The notes beneath the pieces are model-generated. The model saw nothing but the letters and a program-made list of their open reading frames with translations. It was not told where the DNA came from and did not search any database. Of a DNA stretch of 64,000 bases, positions 36,232 through 48,345 are shown in pieces. A program made the position numbers and the translations under genes. The stretch's first letter is position 1. Every line of letters begins with the position of its first letter. The DNA lies in the NCBI GenBank assembly GCA_944470555.2, contig OX104131.1:12764515-12828514 (forward strand). Direction: 5' to 3'. The stretch is from Heterobilharzia americana. Lineage: Eukaryota; Platyhelminthes; Trematoda; Strigeidida; Schistosomatidae.

Positions 36232-36241
36232 TCCCCCTCCT
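36232..36241 (-). other. B1 polypurine tract
   Basis: AGGAGGGGGA on the minus strand, 5 bp from the 3' LTR. Confidence 0.7.
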
Positions 36242-36853
36242 AGAAGGTTGTTGGGATACCGGCAACCTTCGATCCTAGGAGGCGACTGCGAGGCGGACAC
36301 GCAACACCTTTCCATATTGGTGATGGAGTAGGTGACGTGTGGGTCTCCGAAGCTAGTGCAACTATGCACACCTACGAGGTAAGATAACTTTGCGTCTAGA
36401 CGCAACCCTTCTCGCAGTGGTGGAAGGTGACCCAAAGCCTCCGTCTACTTTTCCCTATTGCTTCTTAATCTACCGGGGAGTGTACAGGGGGAAATTGGTA
36501 CAAAGAGAACCGAAGAACGATCCAAGTAGCATCGTCAGCGGCCAATTGTATCCAATTTTCAACGCATTTTCTAGGTTCTGCAAGAAGAAAGAAATGGGAC
36601 ATTAGAGTGCTAAGAAAAGGAAAACCAAACAATTCGAAGTGGGAGTAGTACAGAAAAAAAAATAATAACCAACCAAAAAAAGTTTTCGGAATTTAAATTG
36701 TATTTTTGATTTTTTTTTTTTTGAAAAAAAAAACTGTTTGCAAAGTAGTAAACATGACTTTTGAAAACTTTAGGTATGAAAACGCATTGAAAGTGTATGC
36801 CACGACAAAGTAGTTGAAACTCCGAATTCACCAAGTGTGAAGTTGCTCTGGGG

Positions 36854-38976
36854 CTAATTAACGAACTCGGCGTATCGCTTGGGCCAATGTACACGCCTCC
36901 CAGCACGTGTAGAGGTTACTGGATCAGTGTTACTAGACGTGGCTCTTTTAGAAGGTTCAGGATACGCGCGACTAAACGAGTCTGTTAGGGAGTCCGGCGG
37001 CAAGGGTCTGGGTGTGCCTGTGGAGGTGTCGCACAATATTGACACTTCATTGTTCAGGAGCGGTAACGCTGTATCTTCAGAGAGGATGAGTGTTGAAGTT
37101 TTTCCAATCTCCTCGTCTGAATCCTGAAGTTCGGCAATCTTCCGTAAGTCGACTGCTCGAGGCAAAGTAGTGGTGCAAACGCGAGACAGTGCGTCTGCGA
37201 CAGGGTTATTCACACCAGAAATATGACGGATGTCCGACGTGAATTGCGAAATATAATCTAGGTGACGTAATTCACGCGGTGAATATCTGTCAGTAGTGGT
37301 GTGTAAGGCATACGTCAGAGGTTTATGGTCGGTAAAGATGATGAAGTCACGACCTTCCACAAAATGACGAAAATGTTTCACTGAGGCATATATGGCGAGC
37401 AGTTCCCTGCCGAAAGTGCTGTACCGCATTTCGCAGGTGGATAACTTCCGGAGAAGAATGCAACTGGGATCCAAGTGTGATCCGAAAGTTGTTGCAACAC
37501 AGCTCCAATGGCCGTGTTAGAGGCGTCAACCGCAATGCTAAGAGGTAGGTTTACGTCTTGATGCACCAGCATCGTGGCGTCTGCTATTGCGGTTTTGATC
37601 TTGCGAAATGCTTCTAGTGCCTCCGGAGTCAAGCTGAAAGTTTTACATTTACTTTTCAGCAGGTCGGTCAGTGCAGTCAAAATGTGTGCACATTGGGGAA
37701 TGAAGCGACGATAATAGCTCACCATACCCAAAAACACACGCAGAGCTTTAAGTGACGCTGGGACTGGGAAGTCTTGGATCGCCTGTACCTTTTCAGGTAG
37801 TGGGCGAATGCCTTGCTCGTCGATAACGTGTCCCAAAAATTTTAGTGAACGAACGCCAATTTGGCATTTGGCCAGGTTGACTGTCATCGAATGCTCTGAC
37901 AGTCTGGCGAAAACCTGTTTCAAGTGGTTAAAATGGGTGTCTTCGTCTGGACTAGCGATTAGTATATCGTCTAGGTAGGCATAGGCGAAATCGAGTCCAC
38001 GTAAAACATCGTGAATAAAACGTTGGAAGGTTTGTGCTGCATTGCGAAGACCAAAAGGCATACGGAGGAACTCAAAAAGACCAAACGGTGTAATGACGGC
38101 TGTCTTGGGAACATCATCAGGATGAACCGGGATCTGATGATATGCACGCGTCAAGTCAAGCTTACTGAAGATAACCGAGCCTTTTAAAGATGCAGTCAAG
38201 TCGTGAATGTGAGGGACTGGGTAACGATCTGGAATCGTTTTAGCGTTGAGCCTTCGGTAGTCACCACAAGGCCTCCAGTCCATGCCATTGTTCTTGGGTA
38301 CCACATGCAAGGGTGAAGACCATGGACTGTTGGATGGTCTGATTATTCCCATTTCAAGCATGTGTTCGAACTCGGCTTTTACAGCACGCAGTTTCTCCGG
38401 GGATAATCGCCGTGGTTTCGCAAATACTGGCGGGCCAGTCGTCGTTATGTGATGAGAAACGTTCGAAGTCACACAAGGGACACAACGACTTGGCTTAAAG
38501 ACATCCGGAAAGGACTGAATGATAGACGCATAGGGACTAGAAGCGTCCGTCGTGCAGTACACGGGACTGAGGGGCGGCGTCTTTGTGACTATACCGGAAA
38601 CAGAGAGTGTTGTGGTAGAATCTATCAACTTATGCTTGCCAGCATCTACCAGCAGCTGATAGTGCTGCAAGAGATCCATACCAATAATGCCGGTGGTCAC
38701 ATCTGCCACTATGAAAACCCAACGAAAGGGACGACGCAATCCAAGGTTGAGATCGAGGAATCTCCGACCATAGGTTGTGATGGGCGAACCGTTGGCGGCA
38801 CGAAGTTGCAGAGACATTGGCCGCAGACGCTCTTCCTTCGTAGGTGGGATGACGCTAGCTTCTGCCCCAGTGTCAACTAGGAAGCGTATCCCAGAATGTC
38901 GATCAGTGACGAAGAAGAGGCGACATGGAAGTGGCTCGCCAGCGACGTTAGTCGCCGTCACGTGCTGGCTCACACG
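36854..38976 (-). pseudogene. pol: B1 pol: PR-RT-RNase H, frameshifted, integrase deleted
   Basis: From the GTG two codons after the slip point, the first frame runs 531 codons: protease DTG at 34-36, RT YLDD at 333-336, RNase H start with Asp483 (DAS). A missing base near 37449-37451 then shifts the frame; the second frame continues RNase H (RELLAIY, TDHK motif) and the linker. In place of integrase the sequence jumps, in frame, from the linker (the ILCD motif that precedes the HHCC part in family A) to a short basic C-terminal tail ending in NH-VHWPKRYAEF-type residues. Compared with A2, about 350 codons are absent, including all HHCC and D,D,E residues; the junction lies near 36975-37005. 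The same lesions occur in B2. Confidence 0.9.
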
Positions 38977-38982
38977 TTTCCC
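38938..38982 (-). promoter_or_regulatory. -1 ribosomal frameshift signal, B1 gag/pol
   Basis: G GGA AAC in the gag frame (38976-38982, minus strand), two codons before the gag TGA. A 6-nt spacer follows, then stem GCCAGC/GCTGGC (38964-38969 with 38938-38943) around a 20-nt loop that contains a GACG/CGTC inner pairing. The stem sequence differs from family A but its size and position match. Confidence 0.75.
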
Positions 38983-39806
38983 GCCTGGTTAGCCTCGAAG
39001 GTGCAAGGTCGAGTGCACTTTTTGGCATTGGCACCATAACGTTTATGGTACCAGCACAACCTGGGTTGGGATTGTCGCGATTTGGAACGTCTGCTACCGG
39101 TACGGGAGGCAGACCTGTTGCGCGAGCGAGACGTGCGACCTTTGTAAGAACTACCAGACCGCATTTCGTTCCTGATGCTGCACAACTCTTCATACAATTT
39201 TGAGATGTGAGTTATAACATCGAAACTTGTTGGCTCAACAGCCGAGGGAGGGTTTTTGAACGAATCCGTGGCAGTAGACAGTGCAGCTGAGATACTAGTG
39301 TTGGGTTTCGTAGCATCCACAGCTCTGTCAGCCGCTTCCGCCAACTCTATTAAGGGACACTTATGGAAGGGTGCGAGGATCCCTTGAACCGACTGTGGTA
39401 ACCTCTGTAACCACAGTTGCTTGAGAAATGCTTCATCAATGTTGAAGTCAGCAATCAGCTGCTTCATCTGACGAAGCAGTTGCGTCGGCTTGCGATCACC
39501 CAGATGCACATCCCTGAAAAGTTCTTGCACTTTCTGCTGGTCAGTAAGTGCAACACGTTTGATGAGGGCGGTTTTGAGGCGATCGTAAAGATTCGGTGCT
39601 GGGTCATCTAGCACATCTGAGACGTCTTCAATCACATTTTCCGGTAAGCTGACGATGACTAAGTTGGACTTAGTTTCTTGTGATTGAATGTGTCTCAAGG
39701 CAAACTGAGCTTCCACATGGGAGAACCATGCAGATGGTCTGTGGGCCCAGAAGGTGGGAAGCTGGAGGGTTATGGCCATCTGCGCAGTCGAGTCGTTATC
39801 CGCCAT
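38970..39806 (-). CDS. gag: B1 Gag polyprotein, intact
   Basis: 278 residues. The capsid-like N-terminal part has the Trp-Phe-rich opening and helical middle also seen in family A Gag (similar length, low identity by eye). A Ser/Arg-rich basic stretch (about 215-245) precedes the CHCC finger Cys251, His254, Cys264, Cys268. The ATG lies about 165 bp downstream of the PBS. The stop overlaps the start of the pol frame. Intact gag next to a dead, integrase-less pol means this element could at most supply or be packaged in particles made by others. Confidence 0.9.
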   Translation of the reverse strand: MADNDSTAQMAITLQLPTFWAHRPSAWFSHVEAQFALRHIQSQETKSNLVIVSLPENVIEDVSDVLDDPAPNLYDRLKTALIKRVALTDQQKVQELFRDVHLGDRKPTQLLRQMKQLIADFNIDEAFLKQLWLQRLPQSVQGILAPFHKCPLIELAEAADRAVDATKPNTSISAALSTATDSFKNPPSAVEPTSFDVITHISKLYEELCSIRNEMRSGSSYKGRTSRSRNRSASRTGSRRSKSRQSQPRLCWYHKRYGANAKKCTRPCTFEANQAGNV

Positions 39807-39971
39807 TGATCAGGGAATTAACGAGGCACGATAGTGATAATAAAAAAATTACAATGCAAAAATAACCAATGAGGAGTGCAATAATATAAAAAAAAACGCT
39901 AGACGTGCCAAAACAAAAAAAGGCCAGACAAATCAACGCAAGAGAACAAAGGTACTAGACAAAATAAGAAG

Positions 39972-39989
39972 TGATACTCGGGCTCACCA
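39972..39989 (-). other. B1 primer-binding site (tRNA-Trp-like)
   Basis: TGGTGAGCCCGAGTATCA on the minus strand, 5 bases from the 5' LTR. The first 12 bases equal the family A PBS; the rest diverges. Confidence 0.65.
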
Positions 39990-39994
39990 ATTTT

Positions 39995-40426
39995 TGTAGG
40001 GATGCGTGTTACAATTCCGTAACGTTTGATCAACCCTACTTAATTTGATGTGCTCTAGTACCTGCTTAACCAGTACTTTACCTAACGTGTAAGTACTGGT
40101 AACAAAACACAAATCAAAAGAACTGATACGCAATGTATTTAAAGGAGCTATGTATTTAAGGTAAATGTTATAATAATGAATGAGGGAAAAGTTTAATCAA
40201 CTTATCTGGCTTGTAAGGCTGAACTAGGGACTCGGAGTACGTGCGTGGTGATCAGCACAATGGAGCGCAAAAATGGCGTCCAAGCCTGCTCGGATGCATG
40301 CTCGTTAAAACAAAACTTAAAACACCCTAAGCATCCGGAGGCAAGCTAGAGATTTATTTAGTTAATTTAATTTAAACTATTTATTTTAGCCCTAGTTATA
40401 TTTTGGTGCCAGGAAGGTGCACTACA
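39995..40426 (-). repeat. B1 5' LTR
   Basis: 432 bp, ends TGTAG/CTACA. It is the LTR nearest the tRNA at 40567 and is transcribed away from it. Confidence 0.93.
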
Positions 40427-40566
40427 CATGCATGCGTGCTTGCTTGCTTGCTTGCTTACCTGCATTTGTGTGTGAGTTGGTTATGGTGTGTAGAGTGTAG
40501 TGTGTAGATTGATCGAGTTCCGCTAGTGCTGTTGGTTGTGTTGTGACGAGAGAGACCTTCCAGTCA

Positions 40567-40639
40567 GCCCGGTTAGCTCAGTCGGTAGAACATCAGACTT
40601 TTAATCTGAGGGTCGGGGGTTCGAGCCCCCCATCGGGCG
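40567..40639 (+). tRNA. tRNA-Lys(UUU), G24A D-stem variant
   Basis: It differs from the reference by G to A at tRNA position 24 (40590), which turns the C11-G24 D-stem pair into a C-A mismatch. A and B boxes, anticodon and TTTT stop are unchanged, so it could still be transcribed; folding and stability may suffer. It lies 140 bp from the B1 5' LTR. The tRNA at 52669, next to B2, has the same change. It is either a weakened functional gene or an early pseudogene. Confidence 0.9.
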
Positions 40640-41524
40640 GTGGCTTTTCCACAGATGCAACTCATCGTGCCACCAGTGTGCACCGACAGTGTCGCGAGGT
40701 TGTCGGACCGGTCTGCGCACCACGCCACGCATGAACTCACCTTCATTCATATAATATCGATGCGAGGCGATTCTCCTCCTTGTCGGTAGTACACTTCCGT
40801 GTCACTGTGTCCGCTGTATCTTCGTGTAACTACACACGTCTACACGTGGGTGTGTGCACCCGCTTCCCTTTGATCACGCTCATCAACAGCTACCCGAATA
40901 CATTTTGCCAACATTTAGCCCCTACACCATCACACACACCCACACACACACACACACAATATCATTCCTTCTCCATGTTCTCTCACACAGTCAGCCATTT
41001 GGACACATCCGTCAAGTGATTCACTGCATGATGTGTGGAAAAGCAAAGCAACTAACATTCTCACCATCTCACTGAATGACTGCATGCCTGCCCGCCTACC
41101 TGTCCACATGACTGACTGCACTGACTGTCCAACCGCCTGACTGTTAATCTCTCTGTGCTACTGACATCTCCCTTGCTAGCTCCATTGATCGATTGATATG
41201 GCTGCTGCATGGACTTGTCTATTCATTGACTGATTGATTGGTTGAGATGATATCCATCCGGTTGTTTCGATGGATAGATGGCTGTTCATTGAGAATTAGT
41301 CAACTTCGTCTGCTTGATAGTTGATTTGTTGAATGGTTGGTGGGTGGTGGTGGTTTCTTTGTCTTACTGGTTGATTGATGGATGGATTGACTGTGGATTC
41401 TGTAGGTTTCTGGGATGAGTGATGGGAATGTATTGAGTGAATAGTGGGTGCAGGCAGGACAGAATGAATGACTTTTCGATTGAGCGGTTTGCTGTTCATT
41501 TTGGACTGTTCAGTGTTTGAGTTG

Positions 41525-41559
<35 letters not shown>

Positions 41560-42440
41560 ACTGGTTATATTGTTGCTGGTTTCTGGTGTACTATGTGGAG
41601 TCTGCAAGCGTTTCGTCGTTTCGTTGTTGCGTCGTAAGTCTTCACCTTGTTGTGCATGGCGGGTGGATTCAGTCTCGATGTGGATGGGTGGCTTCTGTTC
41701 AGTCAGACGAGATGAAGTTACCAGTGATGAGGTTGGGTGTGTGTTTGTGCATGCTGGCATCCATTTGAATGTGTGGAGATGAAGGGTGTAGGTGGAATGG
41801 ATTCTGTTCGGCTTGAGGCTTTGGTATGCAGTGTCTGTGAGAGATTGGCGCATGATTTGATGGAGCGGAGTGTGGTGCAGAGGCGTGCGGTGGCTTTGAG
41901 TGACGTGTTATTTCATGCACTCGAGAGGGTCGACGTTAAGTCGACTGCAGCTGAAGAGGACGTGGAGGTGGAGAACGGTGATGAGTATGAGTACGAATAT
42001 GTGGAGTGGGTATGAGGTGTGAGTGAAGCCTTTGAGTGTTTGTGTTTGTGTGTGTGTGTGTGTGTGTGCGTGTACGTATGCGTGTTTGTGTTCGTGACAG
42101 TGTGGTGGAGGAGATATGTGACTATGTGGCGTTGATGATAGTTGGTGATACTGACGTTGGTTGCAGTGGTGTTGGTGTTGTTCGTGTTGTCCGAGTGTGA
42201 GATTTTGTTGGTGGGTGATTTGGTGTACGTTGGTGCGGTGCGTATTGTCTTGGTGTCTTGTGAGTGGTCCTGAGTGCATGCATGCATGCATGCATGCATG
42301 AATGCATGCGTGGTTGCTTGCTTGCTTGCTTACCTGCATTTGTGTGTGAGTTGGTTATGGTGTGTAGAGTGTAGTGTGTAGATTGATCGAGTTCCGCTAG
42401 TGCTGTTGGTTGTGTTGTGACAAGAGAGACCTTCCAGTCA

Positions 42441-42513
42441 GCCCGGTTAGCTCAGTCGGTAGAGCATCAGACTTTTAATCTGAGGGTCGGGGGTTCGAGC
42501 CCCCCATCGGGCG
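42441..42513 (+). tRNA. tRNA-Lys(UUU)
   Basis: Identical to the reference copy. The 5' flank has gacAagag and the downstream (CA)n has the G interruption. Confidence 0.97.
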
Positions 42514-43398
42514 GTGGCTTTTCCACAGATGCAACTCATCGTGCCACCAGTGTGCACCGACAGTGTCGCGAGGTTGTCGGACCGGTCTGCGCACCACGCC
42601 ACGCATGAACTCACCTTCATTCATATAATATCGATGCGAGGCGATTCTCCTCCTTGTCGGTAGTACACTTCCGTGTCACTGTGTCCGCTGTATCTTCGTG
42701 TAACTACACACGTCTACACGTGGGTGTGTGCACCCGCTTCCCTTTGATCACGCTCATCAACAGCTACCCGAATACATTTTGCCAACATTTAGCCCCTACA
42801 CCATCACACACACAGACACACACACACACACAATATCATTCCTTCTCCATGTTCTCTCACACAGTCAGCCATTTGGACACATCCGTCAAGTGATTCACTG
42901 CATGATGTGTGGAAAAGCAAAGCAACTAACATTCTCACCATCTCACTGAATGACTGCATGCCTGCCCGCCTACCTGTCCACATGACTGACTGCACTGACT
43001 GTCCAACCGCCTGACTGTTAATCTCTCTGTGCTACTGACATCTCCCTTGCTAGCTCCATTGATCGATTGATATGGCTGCTGCATGGACTTGTCTATTCAT
43101 TGACTGATTGATTGGTTGAGATGATATCCATCCGGTTGTTTCGATGGATAGATGGCTGTTCATTGAGAATTAGTCAACTTCGTCTGCTTGATAGTTGATT
43201 TGTTGAATGGTTGGTGGGTGGTGGTGGTTTCTTTGTCTTACTGGTTGATTGATGGATGGATTGACTGTGGATTCTGTAGGTTTCTGGGATGAGTGATGGG
43301 AATGTATTGAGTGAATAGTGGGTGCAGGCAGGACAGAATGAATGACTTTTCGATTGAGCGGTTTGCTGTTCATTTTGGACTGTTCAGTGTTTGAGTTG

Positions 43399-43433
<35 letters not shown>

Positions 43434-44318
43434 ACTGGTTATATTGTTGCTGGTTTCTGGTGTACTATGTGGAGTCTGCAAGCGTTTCGTCGTTTCGTTG
43501 TTGCGTCGTAAGTCTTCACCTTGTTGTGCATGGCGGGTGGATTCAGTCTCGATGTGGATGGGTGGCTTCTGTTCAGTCAGACGAGATGAAGTTACCAGTG
43601 ATGAGGTTGGGTGTGTGTTTGTGCATGCTGGCATCCATTTGAATGTGTGGAGATGAAGGGTGTAGGTGGAATGGATTCTGTTCGGCTTGAGGCTTTGGTA
43701 TGCAGTGTCTGTGAGAGATTGGCGCATGATTTGATGGAGCGGAGTGTGGTGCAGAGGCGTGCGGTGGCTTTGAGTGACGTGTTATTTCATGCACTCGAGA
43801 GGGTCGACGTTAAGTCGACTGCAGCTGAAGAGGACGTGGAGGTGGAGAACGGTGATGAGTATGAGTACGAATATGTGGAGTGGGTATGAGGTGTGAGTGA
43901 AGCCTTTGAGTGTTTGTGTTTGTGTGTGTGTGTGTGTGTGTGCGTGTACGTATGCGTGTTTGTGTTCGTGACAGTGTGGTGGAGGAGATATGTGACTATG
44001 TGGCGTTGATGATAGTTGGTGATACTGACGTTGGTTGCAGTGGTGTTGGTGTTGTTCGTGTTGTCCGAGTGTGAGATTTTGTTGGTGGGTGATTTGGTGT
44101 ACGTTGGTGCGGTGCGTATTGTCTTGGTGTCTTGTGAGTGGTCCTGAGTGCATGCATGCATGCATGCATGCATGCATGAATGCATGCGTGGTTGCTTGCT
44201 TGCTTGCTTACCTGCATTTGTGTGTGAGTTGGTTATGGTGTGTAGAGTGTAGTGTGTAGATTGATCGAGTTCCGCTAGTGCTGTTGGTTGTGTTGTGACG
44301 AGAGAGACCTTCCAGTCA

Positions 44319-44391
44319 GCCCGGTTAGCTCAGTCGGTAGAGCATCAGACTTTTAATCTGAGGGTCGGGGGTTCGAGCCCCCCATCGGGCG
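44319..44391 (+). tRNA. tRNA-Lys(UUU)
   Basis: Identical to the reference copy. Confidence 0.97.
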
Positions 44392-46186
44392 GTGGCTTTT
44401 CCACAGATGCAACTCATCGTGCCACCAGTGTGCACCGACAGTGTCGCGAGGTTGTCGGACCGGTCTGCGCACCACGCCACGCATGAACTCACCTTCATTC
44501 ATATAATATCGATGCGAGGCGATTCTCCTCCTTGTCGGTAGTACACTTCCGTGTCACTGTGTCCGCTGTATCTTCGTGTAACTACACACGTCTACACGTG
44601 GGTGTGTGCACCCGCTTCCCTTTGATCACGCTCATCAACAGCTACCCGAATACATTTTGCCAACATTTAGCCCCTACACCATCACACACACACACACACA
44701 CACACACACAATATCATTCCTTCTCCATGTTCTCTCACACAGTCAGCCATTTGGACACATCCGTCAAGTGATTCACTGCATGATGTGTGGAAAAGCAAAG
44801 CAACTAACATTCTCACCATCTCACTGAATGACTGCATGCCTGCCCGCCTACCTGTCCACATGACTGACTGCACTGACTGTCCAACCGCCTGACTGTTAAT
44901 CTCTCTGTGCTACTGACATCTCCCTTGCTAGCTCCATTGATCGATTGATATGGCTGCTGCATGGACTTGTCTATTCATTGACTGATTGATTGGTTGAGAT
45001 GATATCCATCCGGTTGTTTCGATGGATAGATGGCTGTTCATTGAGAATTAGTCAACTTCGTCTGCTTGATAGTTGATTTGTTGAATGGTTGGTGGGTGGT
45101 GGTGGTTTCTTTGTCTTACTGGTTGATTGATGGATGGATTGACTGTGGATTCTGTAGGTTTCTGGGATGAGTGATGGGAATGTATTGAGTGAATAGTGGG
45201 TGCAGGCAGGACAGAATGAATGACTTTTCGATTGAGCGGTTTGCTGTTCATTTTGGACTGTTCAGTGTTTGAGTTGATGTGTGTGTGTGTGTGTGTGTGT
45301 ATGACTGGTTATATTGTTGCTGGTTTCTGGTGTACTATGTGGAGTCTGCAAGCGTTTCGTCGTTTCGTTGTTGCGTCGTAAGTCTTCACCTTGTTGTGCA
45401 TGGCGGGTGGATTCAGTCTCGATGTGGATGGGTGGCTTCTGTTCAGTCAGACGAGATGAAGTTACCAGTGATGAGGTTGGGTGTGTGTTTGTGCATGCTG
45501 GCATCCATTTGAATGTGTGGAGATGAAGGGTGTAGGTGGAATGGATTCTGTTCGGCTTGAGGCTTTGGTATGCAGTGTCTGTGAGAGATTGGCGCATGAT
45601 TTGATGGAGCGGAGTGTGGTGCAGAGGCGTGCGGTGGCTTTGAGTGACGTGTTATTTCATGCACTCGAGAGGGTCGACGTTAAGTCGACTGCAGCTGAAG
45701 AGGACGTGGAGGTGGAGAACGGTGATGAGTATGAGTACGAATATGTGGAGTGGGTATGAGGTGTGAGTGAAGCCTTTGAGTGTTTGTGTTTGTGTGTGTT
45801 TGTGTGTGTGTGTGTGTGTGTGCGTGTACGTATGCGTGTTTGTGTTCGTGACAGTGTGGTGGAGGAGATATGTGACTATGTGGCGTTGATGATAGTTGGT
45901 GATACTGACGTTGGTTGCAGTGGTGTTGGTGTTGTTCGTGTTGTCCGAGTGTGAGATTTTGTTGGTGGGTGATTTGGTGTACGTTGGTGCGGTGCGTATT
46001 GTCTTGGTGTCTTGTGAGTGGTCCTGAGTGCATGCATGCATGCATGAATGCATGCGTGGTTGCTTGCTTGCTTGCTTACCTGCATTTGTGTGTGAGTTGG
46101 TTATGGTGTGTAGAGTGTAGTGTGTAGATTGATCGAGTTCCGCTAGTGCTGTTGGTTGTGTTGTGACAAGAGAGACCTTCCAGTCA

Positions 46187-46259
46187 GCCCGGTTAGCTCA
46201 GTCGGTAGAGCATCAGACTTTTAATCTGAGGGTCGGGGGTTCGAGCCCCCCATCGGGCG
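46187..46259 (+). tRNA. tRNA-Lys(UUU)
   Basis: Identical to the reference copy. The 5' flank has gacAagag. Confidence 0.97.
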
Positions 46260-46549
46260 GTGGCTTTTCCACAGATGCAACTCATCGTGCCACCAGTGTG
46301 CACCGACAGTGTCGCGAGGTTGTCGGACCGGTCTGCGCACCACGCCACGCATGAACTCACCTTCATTCATATAATATCGATGCGAGGCGATTCTCCTCCT
46401 TGTCGGTAGTACACTTCCGTGTCACTGTGTCCGCTGTATCTTCGTGTAACTACACACGTCTACACGTGGGTGTGTGCACCCGCTTCCCTTTGATCACGCT
46501 CATCAACAGCTACCCGAATACATTTTGCCAACATTTAGCCCCTACACCA

Positions 46550-46582
<33 letters not shown>

Positions 46583-47650
46583 ATCATTCCTTCTCCATGT
46601 TCTCTCACACAGTCAGCCATTTGGACACATCCGTCAAGTGATTCACTGCATGATGTGTGGAAAAGCAAAGCAACTAACATTCTCACCATCTCACTGAATG
46701 ACTGCATGCCTGCCCGCCTACCTGTCCACATGACTGACTGCACTGACTGTCCAACCGCCTGACTGTTAATCTCTCTGTGCTACTGACATCTCCCTTGCTA
46801 GCTCCATTGATCGATTGATATGGCTGCTGCATGGACTTGTCTATTCATTGACTGATTGATTGGTTGAGATGATATCCATCCGGTTGTTTCGATGGATAGA
46901 TGGCTGTTCATTGAGAATTAGTCAACTTCGTCTGCTTGATAGTTGATTTGTTGAATGGTTGGTGGGTGGTGGTGGTTTCTTTGTCTTACTGGTTGATTGA
47001 TGGATGGATTGACTGTGGATTCTGTAGGTTTCTGGGATGAGTGATGGGAATGTATTGAGTGAATAGTGGGTGCAGGCAGGACAGAATGAATGACTTTTCG
47101 ATTGAGCGGTTTGCTGTTCATTTTGGACTGTTCAGTGTTTGAGTTGATGTGTGTGTGTGTGTGTGTGTGTATGACTGGTTATATTGTTGCTGGTTTCTGG
47201 TGTACTATGTGGAGTCTGCAAGCGTTTCGTCGTTTCGTTGTTGCGTCGTAAGTCTTCACCTTGTTGTGCATGGCGGGTGGATTCAGTCTCGATGTGGATG
47301 GGTGGCTTCTGTTCAGTCAGACGAGATGAAGTTACCAGTGATGAGGTTGGGTGTGTGTTTGTGCATGCTGGCATCCATTTGAATGTGTGGAGATGAAGGG
47401 TGTAGGTGGAATGGATTCTGTTCGGCTTGAGGCTTTGGTATGCAGTGTCTGTGAGAGATTGGCGCATGATTTGATGGAGCGGAGTGTGGTGCAGAGGCGT
47501 GCGGTGGCTTTGAGTGACGTGTTATTTCATGCACTCGAGAGGGTCGACGTTAAGTCGACTGCAGCTGAAGAGGACGTGGAGGTGGAGAACGGTGATGAGT
47601 ATGAGTACGAATATGTGGAGTGGGTATGAGGTGTGAGTGAAGCCTTTGAG

Positions 47651-47687
<37 letters not shown>

Positions 47688-47898
47688 ACGTATGCGTGTT
47701 TGTGTTCGTGACAGTGTGGTGGAGGAGATATGTGACTATGTGGCGTTGATGATAGTTGGTGATACTGACGTTGGTTGCAGTGGTGTTGGTGTTGTTCGTG
47801 TTGTCCGAGTGTGAGATTTTGTTGGTGGGTGATTTGGTGTACGTTGGTGCGGTGCGTATTGTCTTGGTGTCTTGTGAGTGGTCCTGAATGCATGCATG

Positions 47899-48330
47899 TG
47901 TAGGGATGCGTGTTACAATTCCGTAACGATTGATCAACCCTACTTAATTTGATGTGCTCTAGTACCTGCTTAACCAGTACTTTACCTAACGTGTAAGTAC
48001 TGGTAACAAAACACAAATCAAAAGAACTGATACGCAATGTATTTAAAGGAGCTATGTATTTAAGGTAAATGTTATAATAATGAATGAGGGAAAAGTTTAA
48101 TCAACTTATCTGGCTTGTAAGGCTGAACTAGGGACTCGGAGTACGTGCGTGGTGATCAGCACAATGGAGCGCAAAAATGGCGTCCAAGCCTGCTCGGATG
48201 CATGCTCGTTAAAACAAAACTTAAAACACCCTAAGCATCCGGAGGCAAGCTAGAGATTTATTTAGTTAATTTAATTTAAACTATTTATTTTAGCCCTAGT
48301 TATATTTTGGTGCCAGGAAGGTGCACTACA
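47899..48330 (-). repeat. B2 3' LTR
   Basis: 432 bp. One difference from its 5' LTR was seen (GATTGA site near 47928), shared with B1 and B3. Confidence 0.93.
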
Positions 48331-48335
48331 GGTTA

Positions 48336-48345
48336 TCCCCCTCCT
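48336..48345 (-). other. B2 polypurine tract
   Basis: AGGAGGGGGA on the minus strand, 5 bp from the 3' LTR, as in B1. Confidence 0.7.

Larger units (their letters stand above)
35795..40426 (-). mobile_element. LTR retrotransposon B1 (CsRn1/Boudicca-like), integrase-deleted
   Basis: A 4632-bp element, minus strand, with CATG duplications (35791-35794, 40427-40430), inside the GCAT tract 140 bp upstream of a tRNA. LTRs are 432 bp with TGTAG/CTACA ends. gag is intact. pol keeps PR, RT and RNase H but has a 1-bp frameshift, and integrase is missing by an in-frame internal deletion. 36227-36853 is untranslated DNA with A and T homopolymers. It belongs to the same clade as family A (same CHCC Gag finger, similar PR/RT) but is a different family. 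It cannot transpose on its own. Confidence 0.93.
40427..47898 (+). repeat. Array block 5 (four tRNA units)
   Basis: It begins with CATG (40427-40430), the right target duplication of B1, and ends with CATG (47895-47898), the left target duplication of B2. It holds tRNAs at 40567 (D-stem variant), 42441, 44319 and 46187. The last unit ends with the same contracted GCAT tract and uninterrupted TG tract as the unit that precedes B1. Confidence 0.95.
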
